NCBI RefSeq assembly: GCF_900163965.1
Contig: NZ_FULE01000024.1
Coordinates: forward strand, 19,519 to 83,518
DNA: 64,000 nucleotides
Origin: Vibrio ruber DSM 16370
GTDB taxonomy: Bacteria > Pseudomonadota > Gammaproteobacteria > Enterobacterales > Vibrionaceae
Direction of reading: 5' to 3'
Position 1 is the first letter of the stretch; the number at the start of each line of letters is the position of its first letter. The notes beneath the pieces were generated by a model. That model was not told the origin of the DNA. It made no database searches and was given only the letters and a program-made list of their open reading frames with translations. Both the position numbers and the translations under genes were made by a program. Positions 19,681-29,427 of this stretch are shown here, piece after piece.

Positions 19681-20445
19681 TTAAAGCAATTGAAATAACT
19701 GCTTCGCATTGTCTGTGGTCAGTCGGTCCACTTCTTCAAGCGAGATCTCTTTGAGTGCGGCGATTCGCTGGGCGACAAGATGCGTGTAGGCCGGTTCATT
19801 GCGTTTTCCCCGATGCGGCACCGGCGCCAGATAAGGGCAGTCGGTTTCCAGAATGATTTGCCGCATATCCAGATGAGGAACCACTTGATCCATCCCGCCA
19901 TTTTTAAACGTCGTGACACCGCCTAAGCCGAGGTGAAAGCCTAAATCCTGAATGGCTTTGGCTTCTTCAACGCTGCCACCGAAACAGTGAAATACGCCTT
20001 GCAGAGAGCCATCCTGAGCCTGACTCAGCAGTTGAATGGTTTCTTGCATTGAATTACGGGTATGAATCACCACCGGGAGCTTTTTCTCTTTTGCCCAGCC
20101 GAGCTGGGTAAGAAAAGCGGTTTCTTGTTCGGCCTGATAGGTTGTATCCCAGTACAGATCGATACCAATCTCACCGACGGCGATAAAATCATGTTTATCA
20201 AACCATCCATGAATGATATCGAGTGTCTGATGAACATGTTGATCCACGTAGCATGGATGTAATCCCATCATGGAACGACAGATGTCAGGGTAGGCGGCCT
20301 CGGTTGCCAGCATCGGTTCGATAGAGTCGAGATCGATATTCGGCATACAGATCATCTCGACACCTTGTGCCAGCGCCCGTTGAATCACGTCTTGCCGGTC
20401 CTGGTCAAATTCGCGGGCATAAACATGGGCGTGAGTATCAATCAT
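19681..20445 (-). CDS. tatD: TatD-family metal-dependent nuclease/hydrolase
   Basis: A 254-residue TIM-barrel metalloenzyme. Metal ligands are visible: the H-x-H of IDTHAH at the N-terminus, Glu in VGEIGIDLYWD, His in PVVIHTRN, His in GVFHCFGG and Asp in ILETDCPYLAP. TatD-type enzymes are DNases with 3'-5' exonuclease activity and take part in DNA repair and quality control. Its location beside tatC is the ancestral arrangement. The symbol follows that position; the protein could equally belong to a TatD paralogue class. Confidence 0.88.
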   Translation of the reverse strand: MIDTHAHVYAREFDQDRQDVIQRALAQGVEMICMPNIDLDSIEPMLATEAAYPDICRSMMGLHPCYVDQHVHQTLDIIHGWFDKHDFIAVGEIGIDLYWDTTYQAEQETAFLTQLGWAKEKKLPVVIHTRNSMQETIQLLSQAQDGSLQGVFHCFGGSVEEAKAIQDLGFHLGLGGVTTFKNGGMDQVVPHLDMRQIILETDCPYLAPVPHRGKRNEPAYTHLVAQRIAALKEISLEEVDRLTTDNAKQLFQLL

Positions 20446-20494
20446 GGTATTTTCCGGTCATGGGTTGAATCAGGCATTATAAAAGATCGGCGCG

Positions 20495-20524
20495 TTGAGA
20501 TCATTTTTTGAATTTTTATCTCAA
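20495..20524. repeat. inverted repeat between tatD and hemB
   Basis: TTGAGAT and ATCTCAA are separated by 16 bp of T-rich sequence, within the 350-bp divergent gap of tatD and hemB. It could be an operator or a weak structure. The rest of the gap shows no gene. Confidence 0.3.
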
Positions 20525-20708
20525 TAGACATGGCGTGTCAGTTGGACAATGGTATGATTTCAGCGCACTACCCGTGACAATACTGTGTTTCCTCAAGCGC
20601 TGTATTGTCGGATGAGAAGGTCATATTCGTGTTGTGAGAGTCACAGTTTCGGGTCGCAATGTACTTTTCTTCAGAGCTCTCTCGCTGTTGAGCGACGGTT
20701 CATGATAA

Positions 20709-21842
<1,134 letters not shown>

Positions 21843-21885
21843 AATTGATGTGAATGGGCACATTATGTGAAGAAACGGATATAAG

Positions 21886-21915
21886 GCTGGCAAGTACCAG
21901 CCTTTATTATTTTAT
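21886..21915 (+). terminator. hemB terminator
   Basis: GGCTGG (21886-21891) and CCAGCC (21898-21903) form a stem followed by TTTATTATTTTATTT, 45 bp after the hemB stop. Confidence 0.8.
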
Positions 21916-21972
21916 TTATGAATGAGTTACACTATTTGTGAAAAATAAATGAGACTTTTTCTCATTTAGTGC

Positions 21973-22003
21973 TTGACCAATTAAATGAGAATAATTATTA
22001 TTA
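21973..22003 (+). promoter_or_regulatory. ryhB promoter with overlapping Fur box
   Basis: TTGACC (21973-21978) and TATTAT (21996-22001) are 17 bp apart. Between and over them, AATGAGAATAATTATTATT (from 21984) closely resembles the Fur box. Iron-loaded Fur would block this promoter. A further symmetric element, AAATGAG/CTCATTT, lies about 20 bp upstream and may be a second Fur contact. Confidence 0.85.
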
Positions 22004-22007
22004 CACT

Positions 22008-22230
22008 CGTCTTAGGGAATGAGGAAGTTCACCACAGCGCTGAGATGTAACACGATTTATTTTTGTTACTCAATGCGATGGTGTTTACGGGCTTGCACTC
22101 TTCTTTTTGACACGACATTGCTCACATTGCTTCCAGTGTATTTATAGCTTTATAAGAAAGCGATTTGGTCACACGTATCACTTTCTTGCTTATGCTAGGC
22201 GACATCCCCCGGGTGTCGCTTTTTCTTTTT
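22008..22230 (+). ncRNA. ryhB: RyhB iron-responsive small RNA
   Basis: The segment 22112-22136 matches the conserved pairing core of E. coli RyhB, including ACATTGCTCACATTGCTTCC. It is preceded by a strong promoter with a Fur box and followed by an intrinsic terminator, giving about 220 nt, the length known for the V. cholerae RNA and much longer than the 90 nt of E. coli. A second hairpin (AAGAAAG...CTTTCTT, near 22154-22184) sits before the terminator. With Hfq, RyhB represses iron-using proteins under iron starvation. The 5' end is inferred from the promoter. Confidence 0.93.
22199..22230 (+). terminator. ryhB terminator
   Basis: GCGACATCC and GGGTGTCGC pair around a C-rich loop and are followed by a T-rich tract (CTTTTTCTTTTTT). 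Confidence 0.88.
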
Positions 22231-22264
22231 TGGCGGGACTGTTTTTGTTAACAGTACGATATAC

Positions 22265-22439
22265 TTTTCCACAATAGTTGATCCCAAAAAGATCATGATT
22301 TTCTGTACAGATCCTTTAATTATCTATTAAAAATCAATAGTTTAAATTTAATGTTTGAGCTGTTTTTATCGTTTTTATCTCTATGTAAATAAAACTATGA
22401 ACAGACTTATCCACAATATGAAGGGGATTCTGTGGATTT
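22265..22439. promoter_or_regulatory. AT-rich polA upstream region with DnaA-box-like sequences
   Basis: The 320 bp between ryhB and polA hold a perfect TTATCCACA (22407-22415), a near match TTTTCCACA (22265-22273) and an inverted weak match TGTGGATTT (22431-22439), in AT-rich DNA with several GATC sites. DnaA might regulate polA. No exact polA promoter is assigned. Confidence 0.4.
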
Positions 22440-22550
22440 CAGTCTGATGAGATTTCGGTAAAAACTCGGCAGAACATGGAATCCTCAGGGAACTCATGGC
22501 ATTCTAAGCAGATAATTTTTGAGACCTCCACATCCGGATACCAAAACACT

Positions 22551-25322
22551 ATGGCCCATATTCCTGATAACCCACTCATTTTGATTGACGGTTCCTCTTA
22601 TCTTTACCGTGCATTCCATGCTTATCCAAGCACCATGAGCAATGGTGATATTCCCACCAATGCTGTTTATGGTGTCATCAATATGATCCGCAGCATGATG
22701 CGTCAGTATCCTTCGGATCGGATCGCGGTTGTGTTTGATGCAAAAGGCAAAACCTTCCGTGATGAGATGTATGCTGAATATAAGGCGCATCGTCCGCCGA
22801 TGCCGGATGAATTACGCTGCCAGATTGAGCCGCTACATAAGATTATCCGTTCTATGGGATTACCGTTACTCGCCATTGAAGGTGTGGAAGCCGATGATGT
22901 GATCGGTACAATCGCGATGCAAGCTGCCAATGCAGGCGTTCCGGTGCTGATTAGCACCGGTGATAAAGATATGGCGCAATTGGTGAACGATAACGTTACC
23001 TTGATCAACACCATGACCAATGTTGTGATGGATCGTGAAGGGGTGGTTGAGAAATTCGGCATTCCTCCGGAGCTGATAATCGATTATCTGGCGTTGATGG
23101 GCGATAAAGTTGACAACATTCCGGGTGTACCGGGTGTCGGAGAAAAAACCGCGACTGCATTGTTGCAGGGAATTGGCGGCCTGGAAGCGCTCTATCAGAA
23201 TCTGGATAAAATTGCCGACTTGGGATTTCGGGGTTCCAAGACGATGGCGAAAAAGCTGGAAGACAATAAAGACAATGCTTGGCTTTCTTACCAGCTCGCA
23301 ACGATTAAACTGGATGTTGAACTGGAAGACACACTCGATACGTTAGTCAAACGCCCGGCGGATCGAGAAGATCTGATTCAGCTATACGGGCAACTGACCT
23401 TTAAATCCTGGCTGAACGAGCTGCTTGAAAGCCCGGAGGGAAGCCCGGAAATGAATCAGGCGTCTGATGCGGCTGCAGTGACGATGGATACATCGGCGGT
23501 CAATATTGATCGCAGCCGGTATCAGACCGTTTTGAATGAAGCTGATTTTATGGCTTGGTTAGACAAGCTGAAAGATGCTGATTTATTTGCCTTCGATACC
23601 GAAACGGATGGATTGGACTATATGACGGCCAATCTGGTCGGTGTGTCATTTGCGATCACCGAAGGTGAAGCCGCGTATGTTCCTGTTGCACACGACTATA
23701 TGGATGCACCGGAGCAGCTGGAGCGCGATTGGGTATTGGCTCAGCTTAAACCGATTCTGGAAGATGAAGACTGTCATAAAGTCGGGCAGAATCTGAAATT
23801 TGATATGAGTATTCTGGCTCGTTATGACATTGAACTCCGTGGCATTGCGCATGATACCATGCTGGCTTCTTACGTATATGACAGTGTCGGCGGGCGGCAT
23901 GATATGGATAGTCTGGCACTGCGCTTCCTGCAACATAGCTGTATTTCATTCGAACAAATTGCCGGCAAGGGTAAAAATCAGCTGACATTTAACCAAATCG
24001 ATCTGGAACAAGCCGGAGTTTATGCGGCAGAAGATGCGGATGTCACACTTCGGTTGCATCATCGGTTGATGGAAAATCTGGAGCAGAATGAAACCCTGTT
24101 AAAGATTTACCAAGACATTGAGGTGCCGTTGGTGCCAGTGTTATCCAGAATGGAGCGAACAGGTGTCCACATCGATGATATGCGCCTTAATGTTCAGTCT
24201 CAGGAAATTGCTCAGCGTTTAGAAGAACTGGAGAGCAAGGCATTTGAGATTGCCGGAGAATCGTTTAACTTGAGCTCGCCAAAGCAGCTCCAACAAATCT
24301 TCTTTGAAAAAATGGGGTTGCCGGTGGTGAAAAAAACGCCATCGGGGACACCATCGACCAATGAAGAAGTGTTACAGGAGCTGGCGCTGGATTACCCACT
24401 ACCGAAGGTGATTCTGGAATATCGCGGTCTGGCAAAACTAAAATCAACTTACACCGATAAGTTGCCCAAAATGATTAATCCGGTCACGGGTCGTGTGCAT
24501 ACCTCTTATCATCAGGCGGTGACTGCAACCGGACGGTTGTCATCGACCGATCCGAACTTACAGAATATCCCGGTGCGGAATGAAGAAGGACGGCGGATTC
24601 GTCAGGCATTTGTTACGGAGCCCGGCTGGAAGATTGTTGCGATCGACTATTCTCAGATTGAGTTGAGAATTATGGCGCATTTGTCTGGTGATCAGTCACT
24701 GTTGGATGCTTTCCAGCAAGGCAAAGATATTCATGCCGCCACGGCTGCGGAAATTTTAGGGATTCCGCTCGAACAGGTCTCCGGAGAACAGCGTCGTCGC
24801 GCTAAAGCTGTTAATTTCGGCTTGATCTATGGGATGAGTGCATTTGGTTTGGCCAAACAGCTTGGTATTCCACGCCATGAAGCCCAATCTTACATGGAAA
24901 AATACTTCGAGCGTTATCCCGGCGTGATGCAGTACATGGAAGATACGCGATCTCAGGCAAGCGAGCAGGGGTATGTCGAAACACTATTCGGCCGTCGTTT
25001 ACATCTGCCGGAGATTCGCTCCCGTAACGGAATGCGGCGCAAAGCTGCGGAGCGCGCTGCGATTAATGCACCGATGCAGGGAACAGCCGCTGATATCATC
25101 AAAAAAGCGATGTTGTTGGTTGATTCGTGGATCGAGCAGGAAGGTCAGGGTAGAGTCCGTTTGTTGATGCAGGTGCACGATGAACTGGTTTTTGAAATCC
25201 AAGAGTCATCTCTGACCGAAATTGAAAGTAAAATACAAAAACTCATGGAGTCCGCAGCAACCCTCCGTGTGCCTTTAGTTGCAGAGGCCGGACGGGGTGA
25301 TAGTTGGGAACAGGCCCATTAA
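22551..25322 (+). CDS. polA: DNA polymerase I
   Basis: A 923-residue repair and Okazaki-fragment polymerase with three domains. The 5'-3' exonuclease (about 1-300) begins [20 protein letters not shown] and has VEADDVIGT and GDKDMAQLV. The 3'-5' proofreading domain keeps its acidic motif in [12 protein letters not shown]. The polymerase has motif [17 protein letters not shown], motif [20 protein letters not shown] and motif [12 protein letters not shown] frame opens 25 codons earlier, but homologues begin at [10 protein letters not shown], so 22551 is chosen although no strong ribosome site is seen. A terminator and spf follow. Confidence 0.95.
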   Translation: MAHIPDNPLILIDGSSYLYRAFHAYPSTMSNGDIPTNAVYGVINMIRSMMRQYPSDRIAVVFDAKGKTFRDEMYAEYKAHRPPMPDELRCQIEPLHKIIRSMGLPLLAIEGVEADDVIGTIAMQAANAGVPVLISTGDKDMAQLVNDNVTLINTMTNVVMDREGVVEKFGIPPELIIDYLALMGDKVDNIPGVPGVGEKTATALLQGIGGLEALYQNLDKIADLGFRGSKTMAKKLEDNKDNAWLSYQLATIKLDVELEDTLDTLVKRPADREDLIQLYGQLTFKSWLNELLESPEGSPEMNQASDAAAVTMDTSAVNIDRSRYQTVLNEADFMAWLDKLKDADLFAFDTETDGLDYMTANLVGVSFAITEGEAAYVPVAHDYMDAPEQLERDWVLAQLKPILEDEDCHKVGQNLKFDMSILARYDIELRGIAHDTMLASYVYDSVGGRHDMDSLALRFLQHSCISFEQIAGKGKNQLTFNQIDLEQAGVYAAEDADVTLRLHHRLMENLEQNETLLKIYQDIEVPLVPVLSRMERTGVHIDDMRLNVQSQEIAQRLEELESKAFEIAGESFNLSSPKQLQQIFFEKMGLPVVKKTPSGTPSTNEEVLQELALDYPLPKVILEYRGLAKLKSTYTDKLPKMINPVTGRVHTSYHQAVTATGRLSSTDPNLQNIPVRNEEGRRIRQAFVTEPGWKIVAIDYSQIELRIMAHLSGDQSLLDAFQQGKDIHAATAAEILGIPLEQVSGEQRRRAKAVNFGLIYGMSAFGLAKQLGIPRHEAQSYMEKYFERYPGVMQYMEDTRSQASEQGYVETLFGRRLHLPEIRSRNGMRRKAAERAAINAPMQGTAADIIKKAMLLVDSWIEQEGQGRVRLLMQVHDELVFEIQESSLTEIESKIQKLMESAATLRVPLVAEAGRGDSWEQAH

Positions 25323-25358
25323 ATCGGTTTTTTTGACCAAAATGGCATGATTTTTATG

Positions 25359-25388
25359 AGCTGGCGCACAAGTGTCAGCTTTTTTTTA
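25359..25388 (+). terminator. polA terminator
   Basis: AGCTG (25359-25363) and CAGCT (25376-25380) pair, with partial pairing inside, and are followed by eight T residues. Confidence 0.75.
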
Positions 25389-25500
25389 TCTAAAAAAAAG
25401 TAACAAAATATCAGTTTCTTATGTTGTCTGATTTAAAATGAGTGAAAAAAAACTACAGAATGGGTTTTCTTTTTCATCAGTTTATTGTACATTTAATGAC

Positions 25501-25608
25501 GTAGGGTACAGAGGTAAGATGTTCTATCTTTCAGACCTTTTGTTTCACGTTATTGGATTAGGCTGTTTCAGCCGCCCCAGTCAGTTTTTGACTGGGGCGT
25601 TTTTTATT
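25501..25608 (+). ncRNA. spf: Spot 42 small RNA
   Basis: The first 40 nt, starting GTAGGGTACAGAGGTAAGAT, are the same as E. coli Spot 42, and the terminator CGCCCCAGTCA...TGACTGGGGCG plus T-tract is also conserved; the middle differs slightly. It lies downstream of polA, as in enterics and other Vibrios. Spot 42 is an Hfq-dependent RNA repressed by CRP-cAMP in E. coli that damps expression of secondary carbon-source genes when glucose is present. Its proximity to a full ara locus makes ara transcripts candidate targets, which is inference. Confidence 0.96.
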
Positions 25609-25622
25609 GTGTTAAGCATATG

Positions 25623-25763
25623 TTATTCATCAATAAAATGTAGCTTTTGACCCATACCCGGCATTCTCTCCACAATACCCATTGCGCCAATCATTGACAA
25701 AAATCTTGGTTTTTCTTCTGGGATGTTAAAATTCTCAAATGAAGTAATGTAACGATTCTGTAA
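25623..25763 (-). other. short open frame or gene remnant, unassigned
   Basis: On the minus strand a 46-codon open stretch between two stops reads SFENFNIPEEKPRFLSMIGA and ends MGQKLHFIDE. The composition is protein-like, yet no ATG with a ribosome site stands at its head. It could be a relic or chance. The surrounding 25.6-26.05 kb otherwise holds no gene. Confidence 0.25.
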
Positions 25764-25969
25764 TTAATTACCCTTCACAAAATAGTTATTTCATATAGGA
25801 AATAAAGTGTTACATTTTGGTTAATATTTATATATTTCAAAATGTTAAAACTATTTTATCGGGAGTGGCAGATCGTAGCGAAGGGATTGAAATATCAGAT
25901 GAATTCAACGATGCTTGTAAGGGCACAAAAACAAAACAATTAGAAAGAAGTTCATTATCTCTCCCATTA

Positions 25970-25994
25970 CCCTGCCAGGATGGCGGGGTTTTTT
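25970..25994 (+). terminator. orphan intrinsic terminator between spf and engB
   Basis: CCCTGCC and GGCGGGG flank a 5-nt loop and are followed by six T residues, on the plus strand. Spf already has its own terminator 360 bp upstream and no plus-strand gene intervenes, so a separate small transcript may end here. A second hairpin, CCGGAAG/CTTCCGG at about 25999-26036, lies between it and the engB stop. Confidence 0.6.
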
Positions 25995-26052
25995 ATGCCC
26001 GGAAGAAAAGCGGGTGGTTCGCCCTTCCTTCCGGAGCACGGAGCGTTTGATA

Positions 26053-26727
26053 TTAGTGATTGGGCTCACTGTTGTTAGTCTCACTATCTTGCTCATCATC
26101 TTGAGGGGCAAACGCCGGTGCATACCAGCTATCGAGTTTTTGGCGCAGGACATCAACCCCCAATCCTGAGGTCGAAGAAAAAGCATCGACACTCACGTCA
26201 CCACAAAAGGCCAGAGCTGCTTCGCGAATTTTCAGCACTTGGGCTTTTCTGGCACCACTTTTGAGTTTATCTGCTTTGGTCAGCAGTACCTGAACCGGAA
26301 TATTGCTTTCTACCGCCCAATAGATCAGCTGTTGATCCAGATCTTTCATCGGATGGCGAATATCCATCAAAACGACCAGCCCTTTCAAACACTGGCGGAC
26401 TTGCAGATACTCTCCGAGTGCTTTTTGCCATTTTTTCTTCAGTTCCGGAGGAACTTGAGCAAACCCATAGCCGGGCAAATCAACAATATGGCAGCCCTCG
26501 GTGACTTGAAAAAGGTTAATTAACTGGGTTCTTCCCGGCGTCTTACTGGTTTTAGCTAAGTTCTTTTGATTCGCCAAACGATTCAACGCACTGGATTTTC
26601 CTGCATTGGAGCGTCCGGCAAACGCGATCTCGATGCCTTCATCTTCCGGCAGGTGACGGATATCCGGGGCACTGGTAATAAAATGTGTATTTTGATAGTG
26701 GATTTTTACACTCAAGGTAGACTCCAT
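26053..26727 (-). CDS. engB: ribosome biogenesis GTPase EngB (YihA/YsxC)
   Basis: A 224-residue essential GTPase helping large-subunit assembly. G-motifs are [12 protein letters not shown] (G1), [11 protein letters not shown] (G3) and [10 protein letters not shown] (G4). The core matches the 210-residue E. coli protein; the excess is an acidic C-terminal tail ([15 protein letters not shown]). It runs opposite to polA and spf, with the same neighbours as in E. coli (polA-spf-engB-csrC-yihI-hemN). Confidence 0.94.
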   Translation of the reverse strand: MESTLSVKIHYQNTHFITSAPDIRHLPEDEGIEIAFAGRSNAGKSSALNRLANQKNLAKTSKTPGRTQLINLFQVTEGCHIVDLPGYGFAQVPPELKKKWQKALGEYLQVRQCLKGLVVLMDIRHPMKDLDQQLIYWAVESNIPVQVLLTKADKLKSGARKAQVLKIREAALAFCGDVSVDAFSSTSGLGVDVLRQKLDSWYAPAFAPQDDEQDSETNNSEPNH

Positions 26728-26984
26728 GATCTCTGTCTGCGTTGATAAATAATGCCGGAATGCGATGGTATCACAGCCATAATCTTAACTAGGTTCCTGC
26801 GAGACGCTCCCCTCCCTTAATTCGGTGGGGTTGGCGATTATACACGACTCCTGTCAGAATCTGGAACATTATCACGGCTCGATACGCAGAAGTTCATTGG
26901 TGATGAGATGGGGTGGCTAAGTCGTCAGTTTGATCAGCACCGAAACTCCTTTGGGTCGACGTGTTCCTTTTTTTCTATGTCGGT

Positions 26985-27002
26985 TGTGAGAGATCTGCTA
27001 TA
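26985..27002. promoter_or_regulatory. candidate VarA/UvrY (GacA-type) site upstream of the Csr RNA
   Basis: TGTGAGAGATCTGCTATA matches the left half and centre of the 18-bp GacA-type palindrome TGTAAG-N6-CTTACA, with a poorer right half. It lies about 110 bp before the first part of the GGA-rich RNA, a position known for such sites. Confidence 0.45.
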
Positions 27003-27104
27003 GATAACCTGATGATTACGCTAATAATGATTTTAATTTTATGATTTTATTATTATTTTTAATATTACATATAGAATGTGATCTGAATCATTTTTTGATG
27101 GGTT

Positions 27105-27440
27105 GTTCCTGTCGCGAGAAAGCGTAAAGTTGACTCGTTGCTTCAGGAATGAATCGCTCATTCTGAAGCATCCGACAGACAGGATGTTTGTCTGATAAGG
27201 ATGGTCTGCTTGGCCCTATGGAGTTGGGGATGTAATGGAACCAAGCCACGGAAGTGCTTCGTTACAATGATGTTTTCAGGGACAGTGAAAATTCATCAGG
27301 ATTGATGACGAACGATAAATTTTTTGCAAGGAAAGCACCAACAACAAAAGGAATATTGTGCGCATCTCGATGTGCCAGGATAGTTTCCGTCACTCCGGTG
27401 ACTGTTTATAAAGCGACAGATAATCCTGTCGCTTTTTTTA
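27105..27440 (+). ncRNA. CsrB/CsrC-type CsrA-sequestering RNA
   Basis: About 330 nt between engB and the methyltransferase gene contain twelve GGA triplets, several in hairpin loops: CTTCAGGAATGA folding onto TCATTCTGAAG, CAGACA-GGATGT-TTGTCTG, and CCACGGAAGTG. The terminator AAGCGACAG/CTGTCGCTT with seven T residues (27411-27439) is very like that of E. coli csrC, which holds the same locus. Such RNAs bind several copies of CsrA and relieve its control of carbon flux, motility and quorum sensing. Vibrios usually carry three or more copies, so the letter is not assigned. The 5' end is approximate. Confidence 0.88.
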
Positions 27441-27583
27441 TTGCTCTTTTTATACCATTGCGGGTCAACCGAAACCCGTTACGTCTGTCTGTTGAAGCAC
27501 AGCGTTGCAGAAAAAATAAGCTTAAATACTCCACTATCGGGTCAGTTTCTGGTATGTTGCGCATCCCGTAACAAGGAGTCTAT

Positions 27584-28222
27584 ATGATCTCATGTCCACT
27601 ATGCGGTGCTGAATCGCCGGTGGTTTATCATCGGGATAAACAGCGCGAGTATTGGCAATGCCATCAATGTTATTTGGTGAGTGTCGCACCTGCATTTCAT
27701 CTGGATGCAGAGTCAGAAAAATCCATCTATGATCTACATGAGAATCATCCGTCTGATATGGGATATCGGCGGTTTTTGTCTCGTCTGACGGTGCCGCTGG
27801 CAGAACGGATTGTTCCTGATGCTCACGGGCTCGATTTTGGATGCGGCCCCGGGCCGACGCTCTCTTTGATGATGGCGGAGCTCGGGTTTCAGATGGCTGT
27901 ATATGATGTCTTTTATTTCCCCCAGCAGACGGTGTTAGAATCGACGTATGATTTTATTACCGCAACTGAAGTGATTGAACACTTACATACACCGGGTCAA
28001 GTGTGGCAGCAGTGGTTGTCATTGGTGAAGCCGGGGGGATATATCGGGATCATGACCAAATTAGTCAAAAATTTGGATGCGTTTACAAGGTGGCATTATA
28101 AGAATGATCTCACCCATGTAAGCTTTTTTAGCCGAGAGACTTTTTGTTTTCTAGCAAAACGGGATGCTCTCGAAATTGAATTTATCGGTAGTGATGTAAT
28201 TTTACTGAGGAAAAGCCAGTAA
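27584..28222 (+). CDS. class I SAM-dependent methyltransferase with N-terminal zinc ribbon
   Basis: A 212-residue protein. The N-terminus has CPLCG and CHQCY, a zinc ribbon; the Rossmann part has GLDFGCGPGPTLSLM as SAM motif I and TATEVIEHLHTPGQVW as the post-strand-4 region. The substrate is unknown. AAGGAG precedes the ATG. Its TAA overlaps the yihI ATG by one base, so the two are co-translated. It follows the Csr RNA terminator by about 150 bp. Confidence 0.85.
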   Translation: MISCPLCGAESPVVYHRDKQREYWQCHQCYLVSVAPAFHLDAESEKSIYDLHENHPSDMGYRRFLSRLTVPLAERIVPDAHGLDFGCGPGPTLSLMMAELGFQMAVYDVFYFPQQTVLESTYDFITATEVIEHLHTPGQVWQQWLSLVKPGGYIGIMTKLVKNLDAFTRWHYKNDLTHVSFFSRETFCFLAKRDALEIEFIGSDVILLRKSQ

Positions 28223-28788
28223 TGAGCCGTAAGAAGAAAGTAAGATCATCTGGGAATTCAGACGTTGTTGTCGTTCGTCAGCGTTCTCAGACAGATATCG
28301 AAGGACGTTTGCGCAAGAAGCTGAAAAAGAGAAAAGGCTTGAAAACCGGTAGCCGTCATTCAGAAGAGTCCGGCAATACACGTCGGTTAAGTACAGCGCA
28401 GGCGCAGGATCCTCGCCTGGGGAGTAAGAAAAAAATTCCGTTGGTTGTAGAAACACAGCCAAAAGTGATTGCTGAGAAACGGCAAGAGCAGGCAGAACAA
28501 GAGCTGGCACGGCTCGAAAATGATGCGCAGCTGCATGCTTTGCTAGCTCGGCTGGATCAGGGTGAAAAGCTGGGCGCCGGCTTGCAACAGTATGTTGATG
28601 AAAAGCTTAATCGCATTGAAAAGCTGATGAAACAGCTCGGGCTGTTTGACGAAGAGGATTCGTTTGATGAAGAGCGTGATGAAGCGTTATCCTCTGAGAC
28701 TCCGGTGAAGAAACCGAAGCAAAACGTATCGGATGACGAACTGCTGGAGAAATTTACCGGATTTGATCCGGATGATTTTCAGCAATAG
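28222..28788 (+). CDS. yihI: Der GTPase-activating protein YihI
   Basis: A 188-residue protein with a very basic N-terminus (MSRKKKVRSS, LRKKLKKRKGLKTGSR) and acidic C-terminus, the layout of YihI. It stimulates the ribosome-assembly GTPase Der. The stretch RRLSTAQAQDPRLGSKKKIP is typical. It overlaps the methyltransferase stop by one base and is followed 9 bp later by a DUF2489 gene. Confidence 0.88.
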   Translation: MSRKKKVRSSGNSDVVVVRQRSQTDIEGRLRKKLKKRKGLKTGSRHSEESGNTRRLSTAQAQDPRLGSKKKIPLVVETQPKVIAEKRQEQAEQELARLENDAQLHALLARLDQGEKLGAGLQQYVDEKLNRIEKLMKQLGLFDEEDSFDEERDEALSSETPVKKPKQNVSDDELLEKFTGFDPDDFQQ

Positions 28789-28797
28789 GAGTAACAT

Positions 28798-29286
28798 ATG
28801 AATCTGACTGTACTCGCGATTGTCGGGTGTTTGATTGTTGCAGGTCTGGCGATTTATGCCGGGTATTTGCTGGTGAAATTGAAGCAGCAGAAAGCATTGG
28901 TTGCCAAGCATCGTGAACTGGCGATTGAGAAGAGAAATGCAAATATTTTCGAGAACGTAAACACGCTCTGTATGGTCGGTATTCAAGGACAGTGTGACCT
29001 GTCAGAAATCAGCATTCGTGTCTATTGCATTATGGATTATGTTCAGGGTGAGCAACGAATTGATTTTGAAAAACAATTCCCAGCCATTTCTGAGCTGTAT
29101 CATATCGTCAAAGATATGCCTCGTGGCGAAGCTCGGCAAGAGATGCCTAAGAAAGAAAGGATGCAGCAAAATCTGGAGCGGATGAAAGCTGAAAGTCGGC
29201 TGGAGGATGATATCGTCCGGGAGCTGACCACGCTGAAGGATATGATTCAGCCCTTGAATCAACAAATTCAGGTTCAAATGGTCTAA
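28798..29286 (+). CDS. DUF2489 family membrane-anchored protein
   Basis: A 162-residue protein with one N-terminal membrane helix (VLAIVGCLIVAGLAIYAGYLL) and a cytoplasmic helical domain. It has the features of DUF2489, found next to yihI and hemN in vibrios. Function is unknown. AGGAG lies 6 nt before the ATG. Confidence 0.8.
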   Translation: MNLTVLAIVGCLIVAGLAIYAGYLLVKLKQQKALVAKHRELAIEKRNANIFENVNTLCMVGIQGQCDLSEISIRVYCIMDYVQGEQRIDFEKQFPAISELYHIVKDMPRGEARQEMPKKERMQQNLERMKAESRLEDDIVRELTTLKDMIQPLNQQIQVQMV

Positions 29287-29427
29287 ACCTCGAGTCCTAT
29301 AGCGGTTCATTCGGTGATCTCTGTAGCACTTTCACACAATAATCATGGATTTCTATTTTGCTGCCCGACTTGTCAGTATCGCAGTGTGGCAAAATAGGAG
29401 TTCATCGACGCATTCGGAAAGATAAAT

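Noticed and set aside
22265..22439. DnaA-box cluster as chromosomal replication origin
   Set aside because: The Vibrio chromosome 1 origin lies by mnmG/mioC; here only one perfect box is present and no AT-rich tandem 13-mers or origin genes are seen.
25817..26050. 77-codon plus-strand open frame between spf and engB
   Set aside because: It has no ribosome site and runs across an intrinsic terminator and a second hairpin, so a structured non-coding region is more likely.
27254..27571. 105-codon plus-strand open frame upstream of the methyltransferase
   Set aside because: It lies over the GGA-rich Csr-type RNA and its terminator, lacks a ribosome site and has no protein-like motif.
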